Assembly (NCBI GenBank): GCA_043228905.1
Contig: JBHGNT010000008.1
Coordinates: 11,656,001-11,720,000 of the forward strand
DNA: 64,000 nucleotides
Reading direction: 5' to 3'
From: Azolla caroliniana
Lineage: Eukaryota; Polypodiophyta
Position 1 is the first letter of the stretch, and each line of letters starts with the position of its first letter. The notes beneath the pieces are model-generated. The model was not told where the DNA came from. It saw only the letters and a list, made by a program, of their open reading frames with translations, and did no database searches. A program made the translations under genes and the position numbers. This document shows positions 41,396 to 50,428 of this stretch, piece by piece.

Positions 41396-42463
41396 TTGTT
41401 TGGGGTGGACTCAAGTTTAGATCTTATTTGTATGTCTAAACATAAGTAGTGATATAGTTTTAGAAGAATAGAAAAGTGAGGGCGTGGGTGGGGGTTAGGG
41501 GAGTGTAGCTTGTTGAAGTTATCAAAAGTATTTAAACCTAATCAAAGTTTTTAGAACATATTAAAGATCATTGGGATAACTTAAGTTATTAGACAACAAT
41601 AAAGTACTATTAAAAAACCAATATAGAGTATTATTAAAACGGAACCACACGCTTAGATGAACGGGAGTTGTTTAAACACACGCTTAAGCAAACACTTAAA
41701 AGAAAGATTATTATAAAAAATAAAAATAAAAATAAAAATAGAAAAGAGAGATTGAGATTAAAAAATGATTATGGTTAAGAAGGGATTATGATTAAGGGGG
41801 AAGGGGTTGCGAAACAAAGTACTTAAATGAATGTTTAAACAAATATTTAGATAAGAAAACACTTGGGCAGACACTTAACGCAAGGTTATGATTAAAAGAG
41901 AAGGGAGGGATTATGGTTAAAGAAAAGGGGTCATGGTTGAGAAGAGAATGATTATGATTAAGAGAGGAGAATACTTAAACAAATGTTTAAACAAAAAGTT
42001 AAACCTAAAAATGATTGAACAATACTTAAAAAAAGGGGTTAAACAAGTACGTAATATAAATGATTATTAAACAAGTACTTAATAGAAAATGATTAAATAA
42101 ATACTTAAAAACTTAAGACAAAAAAAATTGATAAAAAAGTGATTAAACAAGTACTTAATAAAAATTTATTAAATAATTACTTAAGAACTTAAGACAAAAA
42201 ATTAGATAAGAGCAACACATAGAAGGAAAGAAAGTTTTACTATCATAAGGCAACGATCGGCAAATGCATTTCGCCTCGATGGAGGCTCTTCAGTGCCCGA
42301 TGTACAAATGATGAAAACTAAGCCTACTAGGTTGCTCTTTTTATAGGGAGAGGGAGGAGAGTCCTTTGTATGTGGGACATACAAAAGTGTGTACAAAGGG
42401 AAGGTAAAAGAGTGTACACAAGACTTTAGGTGGGGTTTAAGAGGGGTGAGAGTACATAAAACA
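41396..42463. other. AT-rich region between Ty3-X and the Penelope-like ORF
   Basis: No gene recognised. It holds repeated 'aacaagtacttaat' and 'aaacaaatacttaaa' motifs (41640-42190) and short (aaaat)n runs near 41730. It lies directly downstream of the Penelope-like ORF, so it may be that element's 3' region. I looked for a GIY-YIG endonuclease here and could not support one. Confidence 0.45.
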
Positions 42464-44095
42464 TTAGGTGGGGGGAAAGGATGTGTGTACTAGGTGGTTC
42501 CTTAGTTTTTTACCATTTAGCCAACACGTGAGAGGGGGTGTAAGGGAACTGTATTGTGGTTGTCCTAGAAGGGGTTTAAGTTTGTTTCTCACGAGCGCTC
42601 CGATTTGGAGTTTTTTGATACATGGGGAGTATCGAAGCTTAAAAACAATGGGTGGAGGTTTTTTGTTGTTGGGTTGGTTAGAGAGTAGTTGGTTTTGTAT
42701 GGAGTAGGGGACGGTCGAAAAACACTTGAGTAGGAACTTCGATGGGTAGCCCCTAGCTCTTAGGCGGTCGTAGAACTTTTTGCGTAGTTCCATGTAGCCA
42801 TTTTCCGAGCTCTCTCGGATAGCATACCGTTTTAGTTCTCCCGTGATGAAGCCCTTTTTGTGTGCTATGGGGTGCAAGGATTTCCACGGGAGGTACATGT
42901 AGGCATTGAGAGGTTTTTGGTGGCATGCGGTGTCGAGGATGCCGAATTCTTTAAAGTATGGGCCTTTGAAGAAGACGACGTCCAGGATGGTGATCTCTTT
43001 AGGGGAGGTTGTTGATTCAATACGGATGTGTTGTTGTAGAGGCACGCCGTATTGGTGTAAGAAGGTGTGAAGTGTATCGGGGGAACCTTCCCAAACTCCT
43101 ATGGCATCATCGATGTAGCGTTTGTAGTAGAGTAGTTGCGGTGTTTGGAAAGCTAGGTTGTTGTCCTCTAGCTGCGAAAGAAACAAGCTAGCATAAACAA
43201 CCGCAAAATTACTACCCATCGCGGTGCCTTTAATTTGTAACCAAAAAGCATTATTAAAGGAGAGAAAATTATTTCTAAGTATTAGTTGGGCAACACTCAT
43301 AATGATTTTGGTTTTGTGTGGTGGGAAATGATGTGAAATAGATTTTTTAAAAACCAATAGAACTTCCGTGGTAGGTATACTGGGATATAGTGACACTACG
43401 TCAAAAGAAAACAATGTGCAAGTTTTGGGGAAGGTGTGGTGTGCTAGGTCCTTAACAAGTGTTAAGGAGTCTTTGAGGTGTTGTTTTTTAGACAATAAGA
43501 CAGGATGTAGTAGATGGTGTAGCCATTTAGAGGCTCTTTCGAAAACATAATTGTTGTAGGCGCAAATAGGGCGTCCTACAACAATGGGCTTGTGGATTTT
43601 GGGGATGATGTAGAAACAACATATCCTGAAACCATGTTTGGGTTTCTGAAGGAGGAATCTAATTTCCTCATTGGAGAGGTGGGGGGAAGCTTTCAGACAT
43701 AGGTGTTCAAGTCGACTGTGGAGAGTTTCTAGGGGGACGTCTTTGACGGGGGTGTAAGTGTTTTTGTCGTTGAGCTGTCTAAGACATTCGTTAAGGTACC
43801 AATCCTTAGAGAGAATGCACGTGCCTAGATTTTTATCCGCGGGTTTAATAACTATGTCTTGATTGTTTTTGAGATTATGTAGTGCAGTTCTAAAGTTCCT
43901 ATGAGGGCGAGGTTGGATGGTGGGTGGGGAGGGGAGGGCAGAGGTGATAGATGTGATGGTTTGTGTGATTTCTGGCACGGCTGGGGGATTCCAACTAGGG
44001 TTCGGTATTCTAAATGGAGAGATAATGTTAGTAGAGTTTCTAAAGAAATATTTGAGGCAGTAAGTTCTATCCAAGGATACAACGGCATCTATCAA
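42464..44095 (-). CDS. Penelope-like element reverse transcriptase
   Basis: 543 open codons, and the frame stays open upstream to about 44137 (APPPQPIRKQQL), so the N-terminus is cut. Motifs of Penelope-like RTs are visible in order: VIKPADKNLG, then FYIIPKIHKP, FDVVSLYPSIP, LQIKGTAMGSNFA and the catalytic YKRYIDDAIGVW, then LDVVFFKG and a thumb with CHQKPLNAYMYL. The order and wording differ from LTR and LINE RTs. No GIY-YIG endonuclease follows. Endonuclease-lacking PLEs are known from non-seed plants and other taxa, but I cannot tell loss from truncation. The frame has no stop, so it is relatively young. Confidence 0.85.
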   Translation of the reverse strand: MIDAVVSLDRTYCLKYFFRNSTNIISPFRIPNPSWNPPAVPEITQTITSITSALPSPPTIQPRPHRNFRTALHNLKNNQDIVIKPADKNLGTCILSKDWYLNECLRQLNDKNTYTPVKDVPLETLHSRLEHLCLKASPHLSNEEIRFLLQKPKHGFRICCFYIIPKIHKPIVVGRPICAYNNYVFERASKWLHHLLHPVLLSKKQHLKDSLTLVKDLAHHTFPKTCTLFSFDVVSLYPSIPTTEVLLVFKKSISHHFPPHKTKIIMSVAQLILRNNFLSFNNAFWLQIKGTAMGSNFAVVYASLFLSQLEDNNLAFQTPQLLYYKRYIDDAIGVWEGSPDTLHTFLHQYGVPLQQHIRIESTTSPKEITILDVVFFKGPYFKEFGILDTACHQKPLNAYMYLPWKSLHPIAHKKGFITGELKRYAIRESSENGYMELRKKFYDRLRARGYPSKFLLKCFSTVPYSIQNQLLSNQPNNKKPPPIVFKLRYSPCIKKLQIGALVRNKLKPLLGQPQYSSLTPPLTCWLNGKKLRNHLVHTSFPPT

Positions 44096-44137
44096 TTGTT
44101 GTTTTCTAATAGGTTGGGGTGGGGGAGCACATTGTAG

Positions 44138-44394
44138 TTTTTGTTGATTTTTTTTCTATAATGATCAATCAATCTAAAATATTCGTGGGATTCACGAATT
44201 TGCTAAAATAATTCTCTCTTACTACCTAAATATTGACTAAATATACTAAACTCGTGGGATTCACAAGATTCTTATCTTATAACTCTTTATACCTATTCTT
44301 TACTAGCCTTATTTGTATTTTTCTTCCTCCTAGTCCAAAACCTCGGCGGTTCCCACCCGACTCACGCAACGATCCGGAGCCGAAAGGCACGACA
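44138..44394 (+). repeat. 5' LTR remnant of Ty3-D
   Basis: Matches the last ~255 bp of the Ty3-E LTR and ends GGCACGACA. It contains the hairpin ATTCGTG-GGATT-CACGAAT at 44181-44199. Confidence 0.85.
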
Positions 44395-44398
44395 CAGT

Positions 44399-44416
44399 TG
44401 GTGAACCCGACGTGAA
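44399..44416 (+). other. Primer-binding site of Ty3-D
   Basis: TGGTGAACCCGACGTGAA, identical to the site in Ty3-E (58342-58359) and nearly so in the gag-only element. The tRNA was not identified. Confidence 0.75.
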
Positions 44417-44433
44417 AACCGGGTGGCAAGGAG

Positions 44434-46313
44434 ATGGAAAATCAACTGGAGGCTAGCAACATGATGATGATGTTCGAGCGCATGCTACAAGAACAACGCG
44501 CGATGTCGGAGATAGCGGCATCAGTGGAGCGGCTCGTGCAACGAAACGGGCAATTCAACGGGAACGACGTGTCGCGGTATCTTCGGGACTACAAGGTGGA
44601 GATGCTACGATGTGGAATATCGGAAGGACTGCAAGTGACGTCCTTCAACCGGGTGGTGACCGACGGGCTTCAAGCAAGCATCCATGGGTTACGACAACAA
44701 AATCCGACATGGGAGGCATTTGAAGAAGAGCTAAAGAGGACGTTCGCCATCAAGGATTCCTCCAAGGCGACGCGAAGGGGATTCGAAGATTGGGTGGAGA
44801 CGCCGGACAAGGAATTGAAGGTCGTTGATGTGTTTTCGGTATTCGAAAGCCGGTTCGGGAGGTTGTCTACGAGAGCTCAAGCTATCCTCGTACCAGACAA
44901 GGTGATCATGTTCTTGCGAGCCGTGGACGTCCGGGACTGGAAAGATCTCGGAGTGCTCTTGGAGGACACGACCACGGAGAGTGGCCTCACCGAAACATGG
45001 GAAAGCATGTGGGATATCGTCGCGCGATACACGAAGAGGGGGCAATGGCTTGCCAACAAGGAAAAGAGGGTTTTGGAACCGATTCCGACACCGAGAACCG
45101 GATTGGAAGACCATCAACCGAGGGCTCGGGAGACTACAACCGAGAAGGGGATTGATGCATCTACGGTGGAGCAACTATTGAAGGAGATGGATAATCTGAA
45201 GATCGCGATGGTGAAGAAGTCGGATGACCGCCCCACAAGCTCCAAGTATACGGACCGACGGTGCATATGGTGTGATAGCGCCGAACACAATCCAAGGGAT
45301 TGCGACGAGCATAAGGAAGCGCTACGGCGGGATCTTATCTACTACGAGGGAAACCGGATTCATTCGATGGACTCTCGGAAGCCACTCCGACCGAACTTCC
45401 GGAAAGGCGGCATGAAGAAGGTGCTCGAGGAGGAATTGGCGGCAAGAAGCAACTATGCGACAACCGCGGGAATATGTGTCGGGGAGTCATCGAGAGCAAA
45501 GACGTCTTTTTGGCCGGAAGCTCTAGAAAACACCGAGAAAACCAACTCCAACGAGATCCGAAGCACCGCGGAAGGCGTCCGGGAAGCTACGGGATGGGAG
45601 TGCCCTGTCGACAAGAATAGCGTATACGCCCTGTGTCAATTGCATAAGGTGTATGTGGACGAGAAACGACGACGCACGGAGGATGCGGGCGGGCCATCGA
45701 AGATACCGAAAAGCCAGAACTCCAGAGGTAAGGGAAAAGAAAAGGCAACTCCGGCATTCAAGCTCACCTCGGACATAGAACAACAAACCGACTTGAAAAG
45801 AGTGTGTGAGGAAAGGATCTTGGATAGTCGGGGTAGATTTCTCGCTTCGGGAGCTACTCGGAATAGCAAAGAAGGAGTTCCACGATATTCTTGTGGATCT
45901 CGTGAAGCGAAAAAGACAAAGTATGGAGGAAAATGCTCCAAGGGTGAATGCGAACACCGTTTTAATGAACGACACCGAAGTGGAGGACGAAATTCCGAAC
46001 TCCCACTATACAAGGCCACATTGCGCACGTGCGACTACGGAGACTCCGGTCCGAATCGGCAACATCAAAGAACCCGTGCTAGCATTGATTGATCACGGAT
46101 CGGAGATCAATGTGATGTCCAAGGAGTTCTACCGGAAGGGGAAGTGGCCTATTAACACCAACCATGGATGGAAGATTCGGGCGGCCACCAAAGCAACGGA
46201 AGATCTATTTGCGGCTTGTCCGGATGTGACGGTGAAGATCGGGGGATGTCGAGATCGACCAAAATTTCTTCATGCAAGATGAGGTTTCACATTCCGTCAT
46301 CCTCGGCGAACCC
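44434..46313 (+). pseudogene. Gag and protease of Ty3-D
   Basis: Gag of ~460 open residues: N-terminal helical segment (MFERMLQEQRAMSEIAAS), capsid region (VSRYLRDYKVEMLRCG, KVIMFLRAVDVRDWK), a zinc-binding segment of CX2CX3HX5C type (CIWCDSAEHNPRDCDEH) and a Lys-rich tail. A shift near 45825 moves the frame to 45806-46282, where protease reads PVLALIDHGSEINVMS. Both Ty3-D and Ty3-E have DHG instead of DSG/DTG. An extra G near 46242 causes another shift. Ty3-H interrupts at 46319. Confidence 0.88.
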
Positions 46314-46370
46314 TTTATTGTCATGATAACAGTCACATCATGCATCGAAAGGATCATGACACTCACATTA

Positions 46371-46437
46371 TGACTCGAAAGGATTTGAACCCACGACCTT
46401 GTTGTACACATGTCAAATCCTTAACCATTGTATTAAT
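46371..46437 (-). other. tRNA-like module, antisense in the Ty3-H LTR
   Basis: The minus strand has an A-box-like TACAATGGTTAAGG and, ~35 bases on, a perfect B-box GGGTTCAAATCC. Only the two boxes and their spacing are tRNA-like. The acceptor stem does not close. The second LTR has the same module at 51674-51740. Confidence 0.5.
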
Positions 46438-46519
46438 ATTCTTATATGTATAGTCTCTAGAATATGAAATCTAATATCATAGGAATATTCTATATTACTC
46501 TACATTCTAGAATGACCTA

Positions 46520-46623
46520 GAATATTCTAGAGTGTTCTATACCACTAGAACCTTCTAGAATACTCTAGAGATCTTCTAGATTACTCTACATTCTAGGATA
46601 ACCTAGAATATTCTAGAGAGTTC
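46520..46623 (+). promoter_or_regulatory. Cluster of heat-shock-element-like repeats
   Basis: Alternating GAA/TTC modules with 2-base gaps occur in three groups: GAATATTCTAGAG (46520-46532), GAACCTTCTAGAA (46548-46560, a perfect three-module element) and GAATATTCTAGAGAGTTC (46606-46623, four modules with one mismatch). They lie 10-115 bp upstream of the TATA box. The pattern nGAAnnTTCn is the binding site of heat-shock factors. The 3' LTR copies are at 51823-51926. Confidence 0.6.
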
Positions 46624-46632
46624 TCTATTACT

Positions 46633-46640
46633 TATAAATA
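46633..46640 (+). promoter_or_regulatory. TATA box of the Ty3-H LTR
   Basis: TATAAATA followed by GGGATC, about 150 bp from the LTR end. Position and sequence fit a Pol II core promoter. Confidence 0.75.
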
Positions 46641-46877
46641 GGGATCTACCACCCATCCCAAACCTAAATTGGTTCAACGCCATTTTGTAGCCTACTCTTT
46701 GTAATCCATTTTACGCTTCAATATAATAATTCTCTTTCAATTATCTCTCTATCTCTTTTTCTCTCTCTTTCTCTCTCTCAGTCTTGACAGTTTGAACCAA
46801 TTTTTTTCCTTTCATCTCTTCGTCTTCCACAAACCCTAACAAGTTCTCTTCTTCCTTCTCCTCTCCCCTCATAAGCT

Positions 46878-48002
46878 ATGGAGTCCGTGAGCAAACAAGA
46901 ATACATGCGTGTTCTTTCTGAGCTCGACATGCTCACGAATAAATTTGTGGCATTAGAGCATGAGAATCAAAGGTTACTTGGAGATCTACAGCACGTGAGC
47001 GCCGAAAAAGCTCAACAATATGAAGAGTTATCACAGCGGGTTCATCAACTTGAGGCGACTATATTGTCATTACGAGAGCAAGCGTCGGGGGCTCAGAACT
47101 CCCCTAGAGAGCCAAAGATCAGCCTCCCTGCCAAGTTTGATGGTACGAGGTCTTTATTCCGAGGCTTTTTGAATCAAGTTCGTTTAGTTATTCAGCTACA
47201 TCCCAATCGGTATCCAACTGATGTTGCTCGTGTGGGATTAGTGGGAACTTTGCTATGCGGTACGGCGTTAGCATGGTTCGCACCACTTCTCGAGAAGAAA
47301 TCACCATTGCTGGAGGATTTCGAGGCCTTTGTTAAAGAGTTTCAAGCTAGTTTCGGAGACACCGACAGCACTAGGACAGCGATAAACAAGATTCGAAGGC
47401 TCCGACAAGGAGATCGTCCCGCGTCATCTTATGCAGCCGATTTCCGTCTCTTGGCATGCGATATCCCTTGGGATGAGGCAGCTTTAATGGATCAATTCCG
47501 TCAAGGTTTGAGAAATGATGTCAAAGATCTTCTTCTTACTTTCCCTGAAGATCCGAAGTCACTTACAGAAGCCATTAGTCGAGCTGTGCGATGTGATAAT
47601 CGCCTATTTGAGCGACGTTCTGAGCGCCAACAAATGTTACGCCGCCAACCTGAGCAGACTTACGCTTCCGTAGTCGCAACGCCTCCACAAGTTTCTAGAC
47701 CCATTACAAGGGATGGCCCAACTCCGATGGAAATAGAGTCAACACAACGTCGTGGGCCGTTATCAGATGCTGAGAAGCAACGACGTCGAGCGCATCGCCT
47801 CTGCCTGTATTGTGGTGGTCCAGGACATATAGCTGTAAATTGTCCACATAAACCTTGGCGTCAAGTATACCAAGTAAGTGCCCATGAAAACCCTACATCG
47901 AGTTCTATTGTTACTTCTAATAACATAAATAAGCCTCATAGTCCATGTCATGAGAATAGATTCGATGTCTTGAGTCAATTAGAGGATGTGTTAAACGAGT
48001 AA
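46878..48002 (+). CDS. Gag of Ty3-H
   Basis: 374 residues, intact. The N-terminal ~70 residues form a likely coiled coil (LEHENQRLLGDLQHV). The capsid domain follows at ~80-230 (FRGFLNQVRLVIQLHPNRY, LMDQFRQGLRNDVKDLLL). One zinc knuckle CX2CX4HX4C (CLYCGGPGHIAVNC) lies near residue 312. The last codons contain the slippery sequence GTTAAAC, two codons before the TAA. Gag would assemble the particle. The -1 frameshift signal would set the Gag to Gag-Pol ratio. Confidence 0.95.
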   Translation: MESVSKQEYMRVLSELDMLTNKFVALEHENQRLLGDLQHVSAEKAQQYEELSQRVHQLEATILSLREQASGAQNSPREPKISLPAKFDGTRSLFRGFLNQVRLVIQLHPNRYPTDVARVGLVGTLLCGTALAWFAPLLEKKSPLLEDFEAFVKEFQASFGDTDSTRTAINKIRRLRQGDRPASSYAADFRLLACDIPWDEAALMDQFRQGLRNDVKDLLLTFPEDPKSLTEAISRAVRCDNRLFERRSERQQMLRRQPEQTYASVVATPPQVSRPITRDGPTPMEIESTQRRGPLSDAEKQRRRAHRLCLYCGGPGHIAVNCPHKPWRQVYQVSAHENPTSSSIVTSNNINKPHSPCHENRFDVLSQLEDVLNE

Positions 48003-48034
48003 GTCCGGCCAAAATAGGAGCCATTTGGCTGGAC
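47990..48034 (+). promoter_or_regulatory. -1 ribosomal frameshift signal at the Ty3-H gag/pol junction
   Basis: GTTAAAC at 47990-47996 is in the right phase (G TTA AAC). A 6-nt spacer (GAGTAA) holds the gag stop. An 11-bp hairpin follows (48003-48013 with 48024-48034, one G-U pair, 10-nt loop). A -1 slip enters the pol frame, which is open from there into protease. Confidence 0.75.
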
Positions 48035-50428
48035 CATCCTAGCTATGTAGAGTTAGTTCCTAGTCGTGGTTCCATTTCATCAAATCAAGTGAGTCGAGTT
48101 TTTTCAGCACAAGTCGAGCTTACCATATCTACATGTCATCGAGTCCTAGCCTCTGCCCTTCTAGATTCTGGAGCCAACTCTTGTTTCATGGATCGTGAAT
48201 TTGCCTTGTCACAAAACATCCTCTTGAATAAGCTTCCCAACCCAGTAGCCGTAGGAGTCATCGATGGACGTCCCATAGCATCAGGAGATATAGTCGAGGA
48301 GTCCGAGCCAATTAGGATAGTTCTTGGCAATTTGGCAAGCCTAATCTCTTTCAATATTATTCGTAGTCTGGACCACCCAATAGTTCTAGGTCTCCCCTGG
48401 TTTGAACTCCATAACCCGAAGATTGATTGGATGAAAAGAACAATTGAGGAGACTCGGGAAAAAAGCACAAATCCCGCATCCCTTTCTCCTACATGTGCTA
48501 ATAGATCCCCGGAGTTATCGCCCATCTCTTTACGACAGTTGCGGGAGGAAGGGGGGAACGAGGCCATGTTCGTCTTCGCAATAGTAGCAACTCCATCATC
48601 CACTTCACGTGACGCGGATATTAAACTACCAGAGAAATACAAGGAGTTTTCAGATGTCTTTGATAAGGTGAAGGCCAATACATTGCCGGAGCATCGGCCA
48701 TACGACTGCCCTATTGACTTACAACCAGGGAAAGAACCTCCATGGGGCCCAATTTATAATCTCTCCCCTGTAGAGCTAGAGACTTTGCGGGAATATATTG
48801 ATGAGAATCTGGCAAACAGATTCATTCGGCATTCTAGATCCCCTGCTGGTGCACCTATCTTCTTCGTTAAGAAGAAGAATGGGACTCTTCGGTTGGTCGT
48901 GGATTATCGAGGGCTAAACAAAGTGACTATCCGAAATAGATATGCTCTACCATTAATCCCGAATCTTTTGGAACGTCTCAGTGGTGCAAAATATTTCACG
49001 AAGTTGGACCTTCGTGGAGCATATAATCTAGTTCGGATTCGCCCGGGGGATGAATGGAAGATAGCTTTCCGCACTCGCTATGGACATTTTGAGTATACAG
49101 TGATGCCATTTGGTCTCACGAATGCACCTGCTGTTTTCCAACATATGGCGAACGATATTTTTCGAGATTTTCTTGATATCTTCACTATAGTTTACCTAGA
49201 TGATATTTTAATCTACTCAAAGACCCAAGAGGAGCATGATGCACATGTTCGTCAAGTACTGTGCCGACTCCGAGAATATGGTCTCTACGCAAAATTAGAA
49301 AAGTGTAGTTTCGGTCAGAATCAAGTGGAATTTTTGGGGTATGTTGTATCGTCAAATGGTATTGCTATGGACCCCATGAAGGTGCAGGCAATTTTAGAGT
49401 GGCAAACGCCCCTTTCAGTGCGTGATGTGCAATGTTTTCTCGGGTTTGCAAATTTTTATCGAAAATTTATTAAAGATTATTCCAAGGTTGTGCTTCCGCT
49501 TACTCAGCTCACACATAAAGATCAACCATTTATATGGAGTTCAGATGCATCCGAGGCATTCGAAAGCTTAAAACGAGCATTTACAACGGCACCTATCTTA
49601 GCACATGTCGACCCAACAAAACGCTTCATCCTCGAAGCCGATGCATCCGATTTTGCACTAGGGAGTGTCCTCTCGCAGACTGGAGATGATGGACAACTGC
49701 ACCCTGTCGCCTTTCATTCACGAAAGTTTGAAGCTGCAGAGATCAACTACGAGATCCATGACAAAGAGCTTCTTGCAATCGTGGATTCGTTTCAACAATG
49801 GCGACATTTCCTAGAAGGTTCTTCTCAGCAGATCATTGTCTACAATGATCATAAGAACCTGACTTATTTCCAAAATGCTCGAGTCTTGAGTCGGCGACAA
49901 GCCCGGTGGGCGCAATTTTTGACTCACTTCGACTTTATCATCATATATCGCCCTGGGATGCAGCAAGGCAAAGCAGATGCTCTTTCTCGGCGCTCTTATA
50001 TGGAACTTCGTCCAGGGGAACCTGCTTTTGAGCATCAAAAACAAATCCTTTTGGGTCCTAATCGATTACGATTAATGGTAGTTAACGCCATAACAGCTCT
50101 TGAAAATTCCACTCTTCTTGATTCCATTCGAGATCATATGGCCACTCATGATTTCGTCAAGGATGTTTTGGATCATATCGTCCCGGATCGTGCTTCTTGC
50201 TCACAGTCGAAAAATCCTCGTAATGACTATTGTCAGTTCTATTGGCATGATGGTTTTCTATTTCGACAAAATTTATTGTATGTTCCTGATGGTCCCCCAC
50301 GGCTACAAGTTTTGCAACATTGCCATGACTCACCAATGGCTGGTCATTTTGGAGTTCACAAGACTCTAGAATTAATTTCTCGACGCTATTGGTGGCCTCG
50401 CCTTCGTCATTTTGTTGAGGAGTTGTGA
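47993..50428 (+). CDS. Pol of Ty3-H (protease, RT, RNase H, start of integrase)
   Basis: Entered by the -1 shift; the frame is open from 47993 to a TGA at 50426-50428. The first in-frame start-like codon is later, so shifting is the natural route. Domains in order: protease (SALLDSGANSCFMD), RT (FVKKKNGTLRLVVDYR, GAYNLVRIRPGDEWK, catalytic IVYLDDILIYS), RNase H (LEADASDFALGSVLS, VYNDHKNLTYF) and the integrase zinc-binding start (HDSPMAGHFGVHKT, SRRYWWPRLRHFVEEL). All catalytic residues I can check are present. The stop falls just before the CX2C of the zinc finger, where the frame moves to 50412-51629. Confidence 0.93.
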   Translation, partial: KRVSPAKIGAIWLDHPSYVELVPSRGSISSNQVSRVFSAQVELTISTCHRVLASALLDSGANSCFMDREFALSQNILLNKLPNPVAVGVIDGRPIASGDIVEESEPIRIVLGNLASLISFNIIRSLDHPIVLGLPWFELHNPKIDWMKRTIEETREKSTNPASLSPTCANRSPELSPISLRQLREEGGNEAMFVFAIVATPSSTSRDADIKLPEKYKEFSDVFDKVKANTLPEHRPYDCPIDLQPGKEPPWGPIYNLSPVELETLREYIDENLANRFIRHSRSPAGAPIFFVKKKNGTLRLVVDYRGLNKVTIRNRYALPLIPNLLERLSGAKYFTKLDLRGAYNLVRIRPGDEWKIAFRTRYGHFEYTVMPFGLTNAPAVFQHMANDIFRDFLDIFTIVYLDDILIYSKTQEEHDAHVRQVLCRLREYGLYAKLEKCSFGQNQVEFLGYVVSSNGIAMDPMKVQAILEWQTPLSVRDVQCFLGFANFYRKFIKDYSKVVLPLTQLTHKDQPFIWSSDASEAFESLKRAFTTAPILAHVDPTKRFILEADASDFALGSVLSQTGDDGQLHPVAFHSRKFEAAEINYEIHDKELLAIVDSFQQWRHFLEGSSQQIIVYNDHKNLTYFQNARVLSRRQARWAQFLTHFDFIIIYRPGMQQGKADALSRRSYMELRPGEPAFEHQKQILLGPNRLRLMVVNAITALENSTLLDSIRDHMATHDFVKDVLDHIVPDRASCSQSKNPRNDYCQFYWHDGFLFRQNLLYVPDGPPRLQVLQHCHDSPMAGHFGVHKTLELISRRYWWPRLRHFVEEL

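Larger units (their letters stand above)
46319..46789 (+). repeat. 5' LTR of Ty3-H
   Basis: 471 bp, TGTCATGATA...GTCTTGACA. It contains an antisense tRNA-like module (46371-46437), heat-shock-element-like repeats (46520-46623), TATAAATA at 46633-46640 and a CT-rich tract before the end. Confidence 0.96.

Noticed and set aside
42200-42463. GIY-YIG endonuclease of the Penelope-like element
   Set aside because: A weak YIG-like string can be read in one frame, but no continuous domain with the conserved Arg, His and Glu is visible.
48003-48041. H-type pseudoknot at the Ty3-H frameshift site
   Set aside because: Loop TAGGA can pair with TCCTA at 48037-48041, but the 2-nt connecting loop cannot span an 11-bp stem. 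A plain hairpin is reported instead.
50412-50428. Programmed frameshift within Ty3-H integrase
   Set aside because: The overlap falls inside the zinc-binding domain between its His and Cys pairs, with no slippery sequence, so a small indel is more likely.
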